NCBI GenBank assembly: GCA_039916225.1
Contig: JBDSLU010000425.1
Span: 1 to 17,770, forward strand
Direction: 5' to 3'
From: JBDSLU01 sp039916225
Lineage (GTDB): Bacteria > Acidobacteriota > Vicinamibacteria > Vicinamibacterales > Vicinamibacteraceae
DNA length: 17,770 nucleotides
The position numbers were made by a program, and so were the translations under genes. Under the pieces are notes generated by a model, which did no database searches, was not told where the DNA came from, and worked only from the letters and a program-made list of their open reading frames with translations. Below, piece by piece: positions 7,401 to 14,163 of the stretch. Numbering within the stretch: position 1 is the stretch's first letter; each line of letters begins with the position of its first letter.

Positions 7401-9218
7401 GCGTTCGGTGATCGGGCCGTGCGCGAGCTGCGCGCCGGCGAGACCCTGGTGGTGCGCGAGGTCGTCGCGGAGCTGGGCCCGGCGACCGCCTTCACCATCG
7501 TCGGCATCGCCGCCACGGTGGTCGCGGCGACGCGGCGCGACGGACGGCTGGTGGCGATGATCGCGGCGCACAGCGCGGTGCCGCGCGCCTGGCGTCCCGA
7601 GGAGATCGAGCTCGTCGAGCTCACCGCCAACCGCTGCTGGGAATCGATCGCGCGGGCCCGTGCCGCCCGTGTCATCGAGGCCAGCGAGCGACGGTACCGC
7701 GTCGTCGCCGACGCGATGCCGCAGCTGGTATGGACCGCCGATGTGGACGGAGTGGTCGACTACTACAGCGCCCGCGTCCGCGCCTACCGCGGCATCGACG
7801 TCGGCACCTGGCAGCCGATGGTCCATCCCGAGGACCTGCTGCCGACGGTCGCGTCCTGGGAGTGCGCCTTGCGCGACCAGACGCCCTTCGCCTTCGAGCA
7901 CCGTCTGCAGATGGCCACCGGCGAATATCGCTGGCACCTGAGCCGGGCGGAGCCGGTGCGGCCCGCCGCCCTCGACGTGGCCGCCGGCGCCGATGATCGC
8001 GTCCGCTGGATCGGCACGGCCACCGACGTCCACGAACTGCGCGAGACGCAGGAGCGCCTGCGCGTGCAGGAAGAACAGCTGCGCGACGTCGATCGGCGCA
8101 AGGACGAGTTCATCGCCATTCTCGCCCACGAGCTGCGCAACCCGCTCGCGCCACTGCGCACCGGCCTCGACGTGTTGCGGCTCTCACACGATGCGGCCGC
8201 CGCCGTCGCGCGGGTGCGGCCGATGATGGAACGTCAGGTGACGCAGATGGTGCGTCTCATCGACGACCTGCTCGACGTGTCGCGGATCACCTCGGGCAAG
8301 ATTCAGCTCCAGCCCGAGCCGACGCTGGTGGCACAACTCGTCCGCGACGCGATGGAGGGCCACCGCGGCGCGATGGAGGCAGGCCGGCTGACGGCGCAGG
8401 TCACGCTGCCGGCCGAGCCGGTCTACGTCTACGCCGACCATGCCCGCTTCGTCCAGATCCTGTCGAACCTGGTGCACAACGCCATCAAGTTCACCGATCC
8501 CGGCGGCACGCTCACCATCGCCGGCGTCGTCGTCGGCGCCGACCGGCAGTCGCGCCAGCTCCGTCTGTCCGTCATCGACAATGGCGCTGGCATCTCCGCC
8601 GGGGCCTTGCCGCACATCTTCGAGCTGTTCGCGCAGGGACATCAGCCGGCCGGCCTCGGCCGCGTCGGACTCGGCATCGGTCTGGCCCTCGCCCGCCGGC
8701 TCGCCGAGCTGCACGGCGGACGCCTCGAAGCCGCCAGCGAAGGCGCGGGGCGCGGCGCCACGTTCACGCTGACGGTGCCGGCGATGCCGATCGATCTCGG
8801 CGACGCGCCAGCCGAGGCCGTCGCCGAGGTGACCCTCGCCCTCACCGGCTGCCGCCTGGTCGTCATCGACGACAACCAGGATGCGACCGACCTGCTCGCG
8901 CTCATCCTGGGTGCCAGCGGCGCCGACGTCCGCACCGCCTACGATGGCGAAAACGGCCTGCGCACGATCGAGTCGTTCCGGCCGGATGCCGTGCTGCTCG
9001 ACATCGGCATGCCGGGGATGGACGGCTACGTGGTGTGCCGGCGCATCCGGGACACCGACCCGGATCGACGGATCCGGCTCATCGCGCTCACCGGCTTCGG
9101 CCAGGCGCACGATCGGGCGCGCGCGATCGCCGCCGGCTTCGACGCCCACCTGACCAAGCCCGCCGATATGGCCGCGTTGCACAGCGCGCTGGCCGGCCTC
9201 TGCCCCGGGACCTGCTGA
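4473..9218 (+). CDS. Large soluble tandem hybrid histidine kinase (PAS/GAF, HK-REC, PAS-GAF-PAS, HK-REC)
   Basis: This 1581-residue cytoplasmic protein has no membrane segment. Domain order: N-terminal PAS-like region (about 28-170, beginning GGGEMGALIRSKDW with TPLGPPETWPQSL); GAF-like region (about 185-345); HisKA with phospho-His368 (NVSHEFRTPL); HATPase (about 470-585); receiver 1 with Asp681 (LLLADVMMP) and Lys733; PAS (about 773-895); GAF-like (about 905-1070); PAS (about 1075-1190, with WTADVDGVVDYYSA); a second HisKA with His1219 (AILAHELRNPLAP); HATPase (about 1325-1438); and receiver 2 with Asp1510 (VLLDIGMP) and Lys1562. All key phosphotransfer residues are intact in both modules. 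No output domain is present, so it must signal through partner regulators or an Hpt protein, none of which is adjacent. ATG 4473 was chosen because it precedes the conserved N-terminal motif. The signal sensed is unknown. Confidence 0.93.
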   Translation: MSELGPGPGGSAPSTSTPGAAGAAFLQGGGEMGALIRSKDWTATPLGPPETWPQSLKTTLGIVLNSCYPMFVFWGPELLKIYNDGYRPILGRKHPWALGQPARDVWPEIWRDIEPLVVRALAGDPTYSDDLVLFMERSGFREEVYFTFSYSPVPDESGGVGGMFCACTETTARVIAERRLRTLRDLAASPADARTVDGACLRSTDVLAASAADVPFALVYLRGDDGGFRLVAATGLDAGSAAAPANGSAIAAVWPIAHVADTGNGELVTSLADRCGPIAAGPWPEPPPAAMVLPLVDRGFDRGVGAIVLGISGRRPYDAEYRRWFELVAAQVGGSITNARVAADERQRAEALADLDRAKTTFFSNVSHEFRTPLALMLGPLEQALAAAGLPDDVRQSLELARRNSQRLLKLVNTLLDFSRIEAGRLQAHYEPVDLGTVTADIASVFRSMIESGGLTFLVDCPPLEEPIGIDREMWEKVVLNLLSNAFKFTLDGTIAISLRREGGRAVLTVRDTGTGIAAAELSHLFERFHRVRGAGGRSFEGSGIGLALVRELVRLHHGDIHVESEAGVGSTFRVTIPADAGTRTTAATIDAASTSVATGPASHSAAMIAETSRWLAPAPATDAASTTAERPRIVVADDNADMRDYVADLLAPTSRIEAVSDGLAALDAIRREPPDLLLADVMMPRLDGLELLRTIRADPALRRIPVIFVSARAGEEARVAGLEAGADDYLVKPFGARELIARVGAVLELTRLRRISEEQLAEANRDLRHRVAELETLLSLIPVGIGIALDRECRTVQVNPAFATTLGLAVGENASMTGPVGDRPTGFRILDMNGRELAGDELPLQVAARLGRRISDLELDIVHDDGRILRMLEYAAPLLDEHGVPRGAVGAFVDISDRRRREIRDSFLVALDTALRASDDPAAIMAAACELLGTRLDADRCAYADVEPDEERFTIPYEHTRGEVVVSLAGAWTLSAFGDRAVRELRAGETLVVREVVAELGPATAFTIVGIAATVVAATRRDGRLVAMIAAHSAVPRAWRPEEIELVELTANRCWESIARARAARVIEASERRYRVVADAMPQLVWTADVDGVVDYYSARVRAYRGIDVGTWQPMVHPEDLLPTVASWECALRDQTPFAFEHRLQMATGEYRWHLSRAEPVRPAALDVAAGADDRVRWIGTATDVHELRETQERLRVQEEQLRDVDRRKDEFIAILAHELRNPLAPLRTGLDVLRLSHDAAAAVARVRPMMERQVTQMVRLIDDLLDVSRITSGKIQLQPEPTLVAQLVRDAMEGHRGAMEAGRLTAQVTLPAEPVYVYADHARFVQILSNLVHNAIKFTDPGGTLTIAGVVVGADRQSRQLRLSVIDNGAGISAGALPHIFELFAQGHQPAGLGRVGLGIGLALARRLAELHGGRLEAASEGAGRGATFTLTVPAMPIDLGDAPAEAVAEVTLALTGCRLVVIDDNQDATDLLALILGASGADVRTAYDGENGLRTIESFRPDAVLLDIGMPGMDGYVVCRRIRDTDPDRRIRLIALTGFGQAHDRARAIAAGFDAHLTKPADMAALHSALAGLCPGTC

Positions 9219-9258
9219 CGGGCAGTGTCCTTCTGGCCGCGAACGCCAGCGTCTTGCG

Positions 9259-10731
9259 CTACCGCGCCGCTCCGATGGCGCGCTCGGCGGTCCCGCGACA
9301 GTTGTCACAGCGGCCGCACTGCGTCCACTCGACCGTCTCGCCGAGCGACTCGAGCAGCGGCCTCCAGCGGCACAGCGCGGTCTGGGCATAGACCACCATC
9401 GCGTCGAGCTTGCCGCGATCGGCCGCGGCGCGCAGCTCGTAGGCGCGCATGAGCGCGGCGGCCCGATCCGGCGGTAGTGCGATGCGCCGGCGAAAGCCGG
9501 CGCGCTGTCGTTCGGTGACGACGCGCTGTTCCTTCAGCATCGTGAGCAGCACGCGCAGCTTCGACGAGGCGACGGCTGGAAGGGACTCGCGCAGCGACAG
9601 CAGCGTCGCCGGGGGATCGCCTGGTCCCGGCAGTACGTCGAGCAGCGCTTCGAGGTCGGCGGCGGTCGGATACCGGCCGGCCATGAAGAACGCCTGCAGC
9701 CGACGATCGGCGCGCTGGAACAGCAGGACGCAGGCGGCCGGCTCACCGTCCCGCCCGGCGCGGCCGGCCTCCTGGTAGTAGGCGTCGAGCGAGGCCGGCA
9801 GATCATAGTGGACGACGTAGCGGATGTCGGCCTTGTCGATGCCCATGCCGAAGGCGTTGGTGGCGACCATGATCGGAATGTCGCCGCGCATGAAGGCATC
9901 CTGGTTGGCGTGCCGCTCCCGCGCCGCCAGCCGGCCGTGATAGTGCGTGGCCGCCAGGCCTTCCCCCCGGAGCAGATCGGCGATCTCGTGGACATGCTTG
10001 ACGGTGGCGGCGTAGACGATGCCCGACCCGGATTGCCGGCGCAGGACGTCGACGAGGGCCCGTTGCTTGTCGACGTCGCCGCTCACGTGCCGGACCGCCA
10101 GCTCGAGGTTCTCGCGCCACGCGCCGGTGGTGATCAGCGCGATGTCGGGCAGCGCCAGCTGGCGGACGATGTCGACGGTCACGGCCGGCGGGGCGGTTGC
10201 GGTCAGGGCGAGCACGGTCGGCGAGCCCAGGGACCGGATGACGTCAGCCAGATTGAGATAGTCCGGCCGGAAGTCGTGGCCCCATTGGCTCAGGCAATGC
10301 GCTTCGTCGATGACGAAGAGATCGACGTTGGCGGCGCTGAGACGCGCCCGCAGCTCCGGGCGGGCCAGCTGCTCCGGCGTCGTGAAGAAGAACTCGGTGC
10401 CCTCGTCGCCGATCTGCGCGTGCGCCTCCCGGGCCACGCCGGCAGGTACGGCGCTGTTGACCTGCGCCGAGGCGACGCCGAGGGCAATCAGCTTGTCGTG
10501 CTGGTCGCGCATCAGGGCGATGAGCGGCGAGACGACGACGGTCATGCCAGGCAGGAGCAGCGCCGGCAGCTGGTAGCAGAGCGACTTGCCGGCACCGGTC
10601 GGCATCACCGCCAGCGTGTGCCGGCCGGCCAGCACCGAGTCGATGACCGCCCGTTGGCCGGGCCGCAGCTGTTCGAGCCCGAATACCGACCGCAGCAGCG
10701 GCGTCAGGCGTCGCGCGTGGCTGCGCGTCAC
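9259..10731 (-). CDS. recQ: Short RecQ-family ATP-dependent DNA helicase
   Basis: From GTG 10731 this is 490 residues. The 3'-5' superfamily 2 helicase core is complete: LRPGQ (22-26), Walker A MPTGAGKS (43-50), DEAH (142-145) followed by the aromatic-rich loop SQWGHDFRPDY, TATA (177-180), and motif VI QEAGRAGRDG (320-329). A zinc site follows with Cys454, Cys472, Cys475 and Cys478 (CGRCDNC). The protein ends about 12 residues after this, so there is no HRDC domain and no winged helix after the zinc site. Instead, about 100 residues lie between the helicase core and the zinc cysteines, including an HTH-like part near 375-420. GTG 10731 was preferred over TTG 10794 because it leaves the usual short lead before the core. 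The role is DNA unwinding in repair or recombination. It is convergent with the kinase, 40 bases away. Confidence 0.92.
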   Translation of the reverse strand: MTRSHARRLTPLLRSVFGLEQLRPGQRAVIDSVLAGRHTLAVMPTGAGKSLCYQLPALLLPGMTVVVSPLIALMRDQHDKLIALGVASAQVNSAVPAGVAREAHAQIGDEGTEFFFTTPEQLARPELRARLSAANVDLFVIDEAHCLSQWGHDFRPDYLNLADVIRSLGSPTVLALTATAPPAVTVDIVRQLALPDIALITTGAWRENLELAVRHVSGDVDKQRALVDVLRRQSGSGIVYAATVKHVHEIADLLRGEGLAATHYHGRLAARERHANQDAFMRGDIPIMVATNAFGMGIDKADIRYVVHYDLPASLDAYYQEAGRAGRDGEPAACVLLFQRADRRLQAFFMAGRYPTAADLEALLDVLPGPGDPPATLLSLRESLPAVASSKLRVLLTMLKEQRVVTERQRAGFRRRIALPPDRAAALMRAYELRAAADRGKLDAMVVYAQTALCRWRPLLESLGETVEWTQCGRCDNCRGTAERAIGAAR

Positions 10732-10818
10732 CGGGATGCCCTGATTGGGTGGCGATCGACCATGCGCAGTGCAATCACGCCCCGCTGATTGCAAAGGGCA
10801 GGCCGTGGCGCGGCCGAT

Positions 10819-10854
10819 CCTGTCCTCGGGCCTGTCCTCGGGCCTGTCCTCGGG
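10819..10854 (+). repeat. Three perfect tandem copies of a 12-bp unit
   Basis: The unit CCTGTCCTCGGG is repeated three times without change or gap, ending 20 bases before the DinB-like ATG, in the space between divergent recQ and that gene. It covers where a -35 element of the DinB-like gene would lie. Copy number could vary by replication slippage. Confidence 0.9.
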
Positions 10855-10860
10855 CTGCGA

Positions 10861-10866
10861 TATCGT
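10861..10866 (+). promoter_or_regulatory. Putative -10 element (TATCGT) for the DinB-like gene
   Basis: TATCGT ends eight bases before ATG 10875, which would make the transcript leaderless or nearly so. This fits the absence of a ribosome binding site. Weak evidence; it gains a little from the same spacing before the Dam-type gene. Confidence 0.25.
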
Positions 10867-10874
10867 GTCGGGCC

Positions 10875-11390
10875 ATGGCCGATCCGCGGGCCCTGCTGGT
10901 CCACTTTCTCGCCGCCCTCGCCTATCGCACCCAGAAGGCCCTGCGCGAGGCGCCGCCGTCGTTCGGGACCTTCAGCGCCGGGCGCGATGTGCGCACGCCG
11001 GCCGAGCTGGTGCGCCACATGACCAGTGTCCTCGGCTACGCCCGGACGCATTTCATCGGCGGCCGTTATACGGCCGAGGCATTGCCCGATCTCGCCGCTG
11101 AAGTGGAGCGCTTCCACGCGATGGTGGCGACGCTGGCCGGGCATCTCCGGGGCGGCGACCCGCTCGAAGGCATCACGCCCGAGCAGCTGCTGCAGGGCCC
11201 GTTCTCGGACGCGATGACCCACGCGGGCCAGCTCGCGCTGCTGCGCCGCCTGGCCGGCGCGCCGGTGCCGCCGGAGAACTTCATCGTCGCCGACGTGTCG
11301 CCCGCTCGCCTCGGGCCGGACCAGGCGCAGCCGAAGAGTCCCGACCGCGTCTGGTCCGAAGCACCGCCCGGCTGGACACCGGAGGGCTAG
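10875..11390 (+). CDS. DinB-like four-helix-bundle protein
   Basis: This 171-residue cytoplasmic protein resembles the DinB/YfiT superfamily of metal-binding four-helix bundles, some members of which are thiol-dependent transferases. Relevant features are a first long helix (residues 2-24), TPAELVRHM with His48, and DAMTHAGQLALLRRLAG with His116. The classical family uses three histidines; here the position four before His116 is Asp112, so the metal site would be His/Asp/His or incomplete. The C-terminal 35 residues are Pro-rich and end in PGWTPEG. ATG 10875 was chosen because it gives the usual family N-terminus; a longer open frame upstream runs through the tandem repeats and is unlikely. 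The substrate is unknown. Its stop overlaps the stop of the convergent gene in a shared CTAG. Confidence 0.65.
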   Translation: MADPRALLVHFLAALAYRTQKALREAPPSFGTFSAGRDVRTPAELVRHMTSVLGYARTHFIGGRYTAEALPDLAAEVERFHAMVATLAGHLRGGDPLEGITPEQLLQGPFSDAMTHAGQLALLRRLAGAPVPPENFIVADVSPARLGPDQAQPKSPDRVWSEAPPGWTPEG

Positions 11391-11716
11391 CGCGGCTGGC
11401 GCGGGTTGCACTGGTCGGGCCCGGAGTCGCCCGCCGCCCAGTTGCAGGTATCGCCGTCCTTCTTCCAGCGACCCGACGCCGGCCGGCACTGATCGGCGCC
11501 GTTGTCGTTCGCGTCCCAGCGACAGGTGTCGCCGTCCTTCTTGAAGCGGCCCTTGGTCGCCGGTGTGCACTGGTTGGCGCCGGTGTCGTTGGCGTCCCAC
11601 TCGCAGTTGGCACCCTGCTTCTTGTAGCGCCCCTTCGTTTGTGCGTCGCCAGCCGCGACGGCGACCGCGAGCAACAGCGCCGGGACCACGATGCGACTCA
11701 CCATGTGACGTGTCAT
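11387..11716 (-). CDS. Secreted protein made of three 27-residue two-cysteine repeats
   Basis: This 109-residue protein has ATG 11716 five bases after a perfect AGGAGG (11722-11727), which fixes the start. Residues 1-26 are a signal peptide ending GDAQ. The rest consists of three near-identical units (28-54, 55-81, 82-107) with the pattern KGR-aromatic-KK-x-G-x-x-C-x-W-x-A-x-D-x-G-x-x-Q-C-x-P. Each unit therefore has one cysteine pair spaced by 11 residues and an Asp/Asn-rich turn (WDANDTGANQC) that could bind calcium or another cation. There is no linker between units and nothing else in the mature protein. The repeats are also visible at DNA level, so they arose by recent tandem duplication. 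I do not recognise the family and assign no function; an extracellular binding or structural role is a guess. Confidence 0.8.
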   Translation of the reverse strand: MTRHMVSRIVVPALLLAVAVAAGDAQTKGRYKKQGANCEWDANDTGANQCTPATKGRFKKDGDTCRWDANDNGADQCRPASGRWKKDGDTCNWAAGDSGPDQCNPRQPR

Positions 11717-11806
11717 GCCTGCCTCCTGAATGGGGTCCGTCCGGTGGACCGAGGGCATTCTACAGGCGGTGACATGGGCGGGCGAGGAACGGCCCGGACG
11801 CAGAAA

Positions 11807-11829
11807 CGGCCTGCCACGATGGCAGGCCG
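11807..11829 (-). terminator. Perfect 9-bp hairpin, possible terminator
   Basis: CGGCCTGCC and GGCAGGCCG flank a five-base loop. On the minus strand the stem is followed by TTTCTG, a short T-run, as expected for a weak intrinsic terminator of minus-strand transcription from the VWA gene. It lies about 230 bases beyond that gene's stop. Confidence 0.4.
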
Positions 11830-11901
11830 GAGTCGAACCATGGTGCAAGAGTGGCGGACACCACCCTGAGCCGGGTTACGGCAGACCGTTCCTCCCGGGC
11901 G

Positions 11902-11931
11902 AGCCGGGCGCATCCTACGATCCGCCCGGCT
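11902..11931. repeat. Perfect 9-bp inverted repeat with 12-base loop
   Basis: AGCCGGGCG (11902-11910) and CGCCCGGCT (11923-11931) are exact complements around a 12-base loop. On the plus strand GTCTGTTTA follows. It could be an RNA hairpin in the 3' tail of the VWA transcript or a protein site; nothing decides between these. Confidence 0.5.
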
Positions 11932-12056
11932 GTCTGTTTAGCAAGCCGCGTGCCCGACTCGTCTCGCGCCAGATCGCCAGCAAATGCCGCCATGTGCAAT
12001 GGCGGGGACCGGCGATTCCTCCGATCCGTTGGATTGCCGAGGTCGACAGATCCGGA

Positions 12057-13970
12057 TTACCGGCGCGCCAGTCGGGCCTCGCGCAGCAATTCGGCGGCGC
12101 GCTCGGCCAGCGTGACGAAGCCGGCGCGATCCTCGTAGGGGTCCTCGCCGGTGAAGGCGCGGGCGCGCTCGATCAGCCGATCGGCGTCGGCGGTGCCGGC
12201 GTGCGCCGACCGTGTCAGCAGCAAGCCGAGCTCGGCGACCGCCGACGCGAAGCCGAGGTTCGGACCGTGCGATCCGGCGTCGGCCTTGACGACCGTCTGG
12301 ATGCGCTCACTTCGGCCGCCAGCGGGTCGCTTGTAGCGCAGCGCCACGGTCATCAGCTCGCCGTCGCGGCGCGCGTCCGCGACCGCCACCCGGCGCTGGT
12401 ACTTCAGCGGGTCGACCGACCGGCCCGGCACGGGACGCCCGGCCGGAACGATCTCGTAGAGCGCGGTCACGGTGTGGCCGGCGCCCATCTCGCCGGCGTC
12501 TTTGGCATCGTCGTTGAAGTCCTCGTCGTCCAGGCGGCGGTTCTCGTAGCCGATCAGCCGATAGGCGGCGACCTGCCGCGGATTGAACTCGACCTGGATC
12601 TTGACGTCCTTGGCCACCGTGACCAGGGTCGCGTCCATCTCGCGGACCAGCACCTTGCGGGCCTCGTCGATCGAGTCGAGATACGCGTAGTGGCCGTTGC
12701 CCTTGTCGGCCAGCGCCTCCATCGTCGAGTCCTGGAGATTGCCGCCGCCGACGCCGAGCACGGTCAGGAACACGCCGCTCTGCCGCTCTTTCTCGATCAG
12801 GCGGACGAGCTGATCCTCGCTGGTCACGCCCACGTTGAAGTCGCCGTCGGTGGCCAGGATCACGCGATTGACGCCGCCGGCCACGAACTGCTCGCGGGCG
12901 AGGCGATAGGCCAGGCGAATGCCCTCCCCGCCGTTGGTGCTGCCACCCGAAGCCAGGCGATCGATCGCCGCATGGATCGCAGCCTTGTCCTTGCCCGACG
13001 TCGACGGAAGGGCGAGGCCGCTGCTGCCGGCGTAGACGACCATGGCGATGCGGTCGGCGGCGCCGAGGCGATCGGTCAGCAGGTGCAGGCTGCGCCGCAC
13101 GAGCGGCAGCTTGTCGTCGCTGCTCATCGAGCCCGACACGTCGACCAGGAAGACCAGGTTGCGGCCGCGCACGCCATCACGCGGAGGGACGTCCGCCGCG
13201 CGGACGCCGACCAGCGCCAGCAGGTGATCCTCGTTCCACGGACAAGGACCGACCTCGGTCGAGATCGCGACCGGCGTGTCGCCGGCCGGCGGCGCGTAGT
13301 CGAAGCGGAAGTAGTTGACGAACTCCTCGATGCGGACGGCGCCTTCGGGCGGCAGCTGCCCTTCCTGCAGCATCCGCCGGACGTTGGTGTACGACGCGGT
13401 ATCGACGTCGGTCGAGAACGTCGACCGGGGATGCGCGCCGACGCGGTGGAACCCGGTTTCCGGCAGGTGGCGATAGCCTTCGCGATCGAAGCCGCCGGCC
13501 GTCGTGTCCAGCAGCCTGCCGCGCCGCAGGTTCATCGGCTGCGATGCCGTCACGGCGTAGGCCCTCGACGACGACGAGGCCTGGATCTGCACCGCCTCGC
13601 TGCTCACCGTGACGGTGTCGGAGAGATTGCCGATCCGAAGGACCACGGCGAGTGTCGTGGGTCGGTCCGAGACGACCGTCACGGGTACCTCCTCGACGAC
13701 GAAGCCGCTCAACTCCACCCGCACGGCATAGGTGCCCGGCGGCAGCACCAGCACACGGAAGATGCCGTGCTCGTTGGTGACGACGGTGACGTCCGGCGGC
13801 CGCGGCCCCTTCACCGTCACCGTCGCTCCGGGCAACGCCGCGCCCGAAGGGTCCGTCACCGTTCCCGACAACGCCGCGCGGTCCTGCGCGGCAAACGGCC
13901 TGGCCACCCACAGGCCGACGCACACCAGTAGAACCACGGCGGCCTTGGCCGTCGTCAATCGAGCACCCAT
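12057..13970 (-). CDS. YfbK-like von Willebrand factor A protein with N-terminal carboxypeptidase regulatory domain
   Basis: This 637-residue exported protein starts at ATG 13970, shortly after a GGGAGG ribosome binding site; the open frame continues upstream without support. Residues 1-28 are a signal peptide. Residues 32-112 form a carboxypeptidase-regulatory-like beta-sandwich (ALSGTVTDPSGAALPGATV, GTYAVRVELSGF). Then comes the YfbK-type N-terminal region (about 158-255, with STFSTDVDTASYTNVRRML). A VWA domain follows (about 270-450) with an intact MIDAS: Asp277-x-Ser279-x-Ser281, Thr345 and Asp375. Last is the DUF3520-type C-terminal region (about 450-635, with GAGHTVTALYEIVP). The family is widespread but poorly understood; VWA domains bind protein partners through a divalent metal. 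The N-terminal sandwich fused to YfbK-like parts is familiar in Acidobacteriota and supports that placement. No operon partner is visible. Confidence 0.92.
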   Translation of the reverse strand: MGARLTTAKAAVVLLVCVGLWVARPFAAQDRAALSGTVTDPSGAALPGATVTVKGPRPPDVTVVTNEHGIFRVLVLPPGTYAVRVELSGFVVEEVPVTVVSDRPTTLAVVLRIGNLSDTVTVSSEAVQIQASSSSRAYAVTASQPMNLRRGRLLDTTAGGFDREGYRHLPETGFHRVGAHPRSTFSTDVDTASYTNVRRMLQEGQLPPEGAVRIEEFVNYFRFDYAPPAGDTPVAISTEVGPCPWNEDHLLALVGVRAADVPPRDGVRGRNLVFLVDVSGSMSSDDKLPLVRRSLHLLTDRLGAADRIAMVVYAGSSGLALPSTSGKDKAAIHAAIDRLASGGSTNGGEGIRLAYRLAREQFVAGGVNRVILATDGDFNVGVTSEDQLVRLIEKERQSGVFLTVLGVGGGNLQDSTMEALADKGNGHYAYLDSIDEARKVLVREMDATLVTVAKDVKIQVEFNPRQVAAYRLIGYENRRLDDEDFNDDAKDAGEMGAGHTVTALYEIVPAGRPVPGRSVDPLKYQRRVAVADARRDGELMTVALRYKRPAGGRSERIQTVVKADAGSHGPNLGFASAVAELGLLLTRSAHAGTADADRLIERARAFTGEDPYEDRAGFVTLAERAAELLREARLARR

Positions 13971-14149
13971 TCGCAGCCTCCCTCGTGAGCCTGCGCATCG
14001 ACGTGATGCGATGCGAACAGGACAGCAAGCGCCGTGCCCGACGGGCAGGATCGCGATCGCGGGACAATCAGGCAGGCGGCGGCCGGCCGGCGTGGGCGAC
14101 CTTCGCGGCCTTGGATGGCAAGGTCGGTGCCGCTGGATCGCGGCCGCGC

Positions 14150-14155
14150 TATGAT
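14150..14155 (+). promoter_or_regulatory. Putative -10 element (TATGAT) of the Dam-type gene, overlapping a GATC site
   Basis: TATGAT matches five of six -10 consensus bases and ends eight bases before ATG 14164, which predicts a leaderless or nearly leaderless mRNA; no ribosome binding site is present. The last three bases are part of a GATC (14153-14156), and another GATC lies at 14136-14139. No clear -35 is seen. Confidence 0.4.
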
Positions 14156-14163
14156 CTCGGTAC

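Larger units (their letters stand above)
11717..12056. other. 340-base gap between two minus-strand genes with two strong hairpins
   Basis: No open frame here has coding-like codon use. The only clear structures are two inverted repeats, listed separately. The first 12 bases hold the ribosome binding site of the repeat protein. The segment 11717-11760 is the likely place for that gene's promoter, but I see no clear hexamers. Confidence 0.6.

Noticed and set aside
11829..11839. GGTTCGACTCC on the minus strand, like a tRNA or tmRNA T-loop
   Set aside because: The flanking bases cannot form the five-pair T stem, and no acceptor, anticodon arm or CCA end is nearby.
11730..13931. 733-codon plus-strand open frame opposite the VWA gene
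   Set aside because: It overlaps a fully recognisable gene on the other strand; its composition is typical of a shadow frame, and it runs through the hairpin-containing gap.
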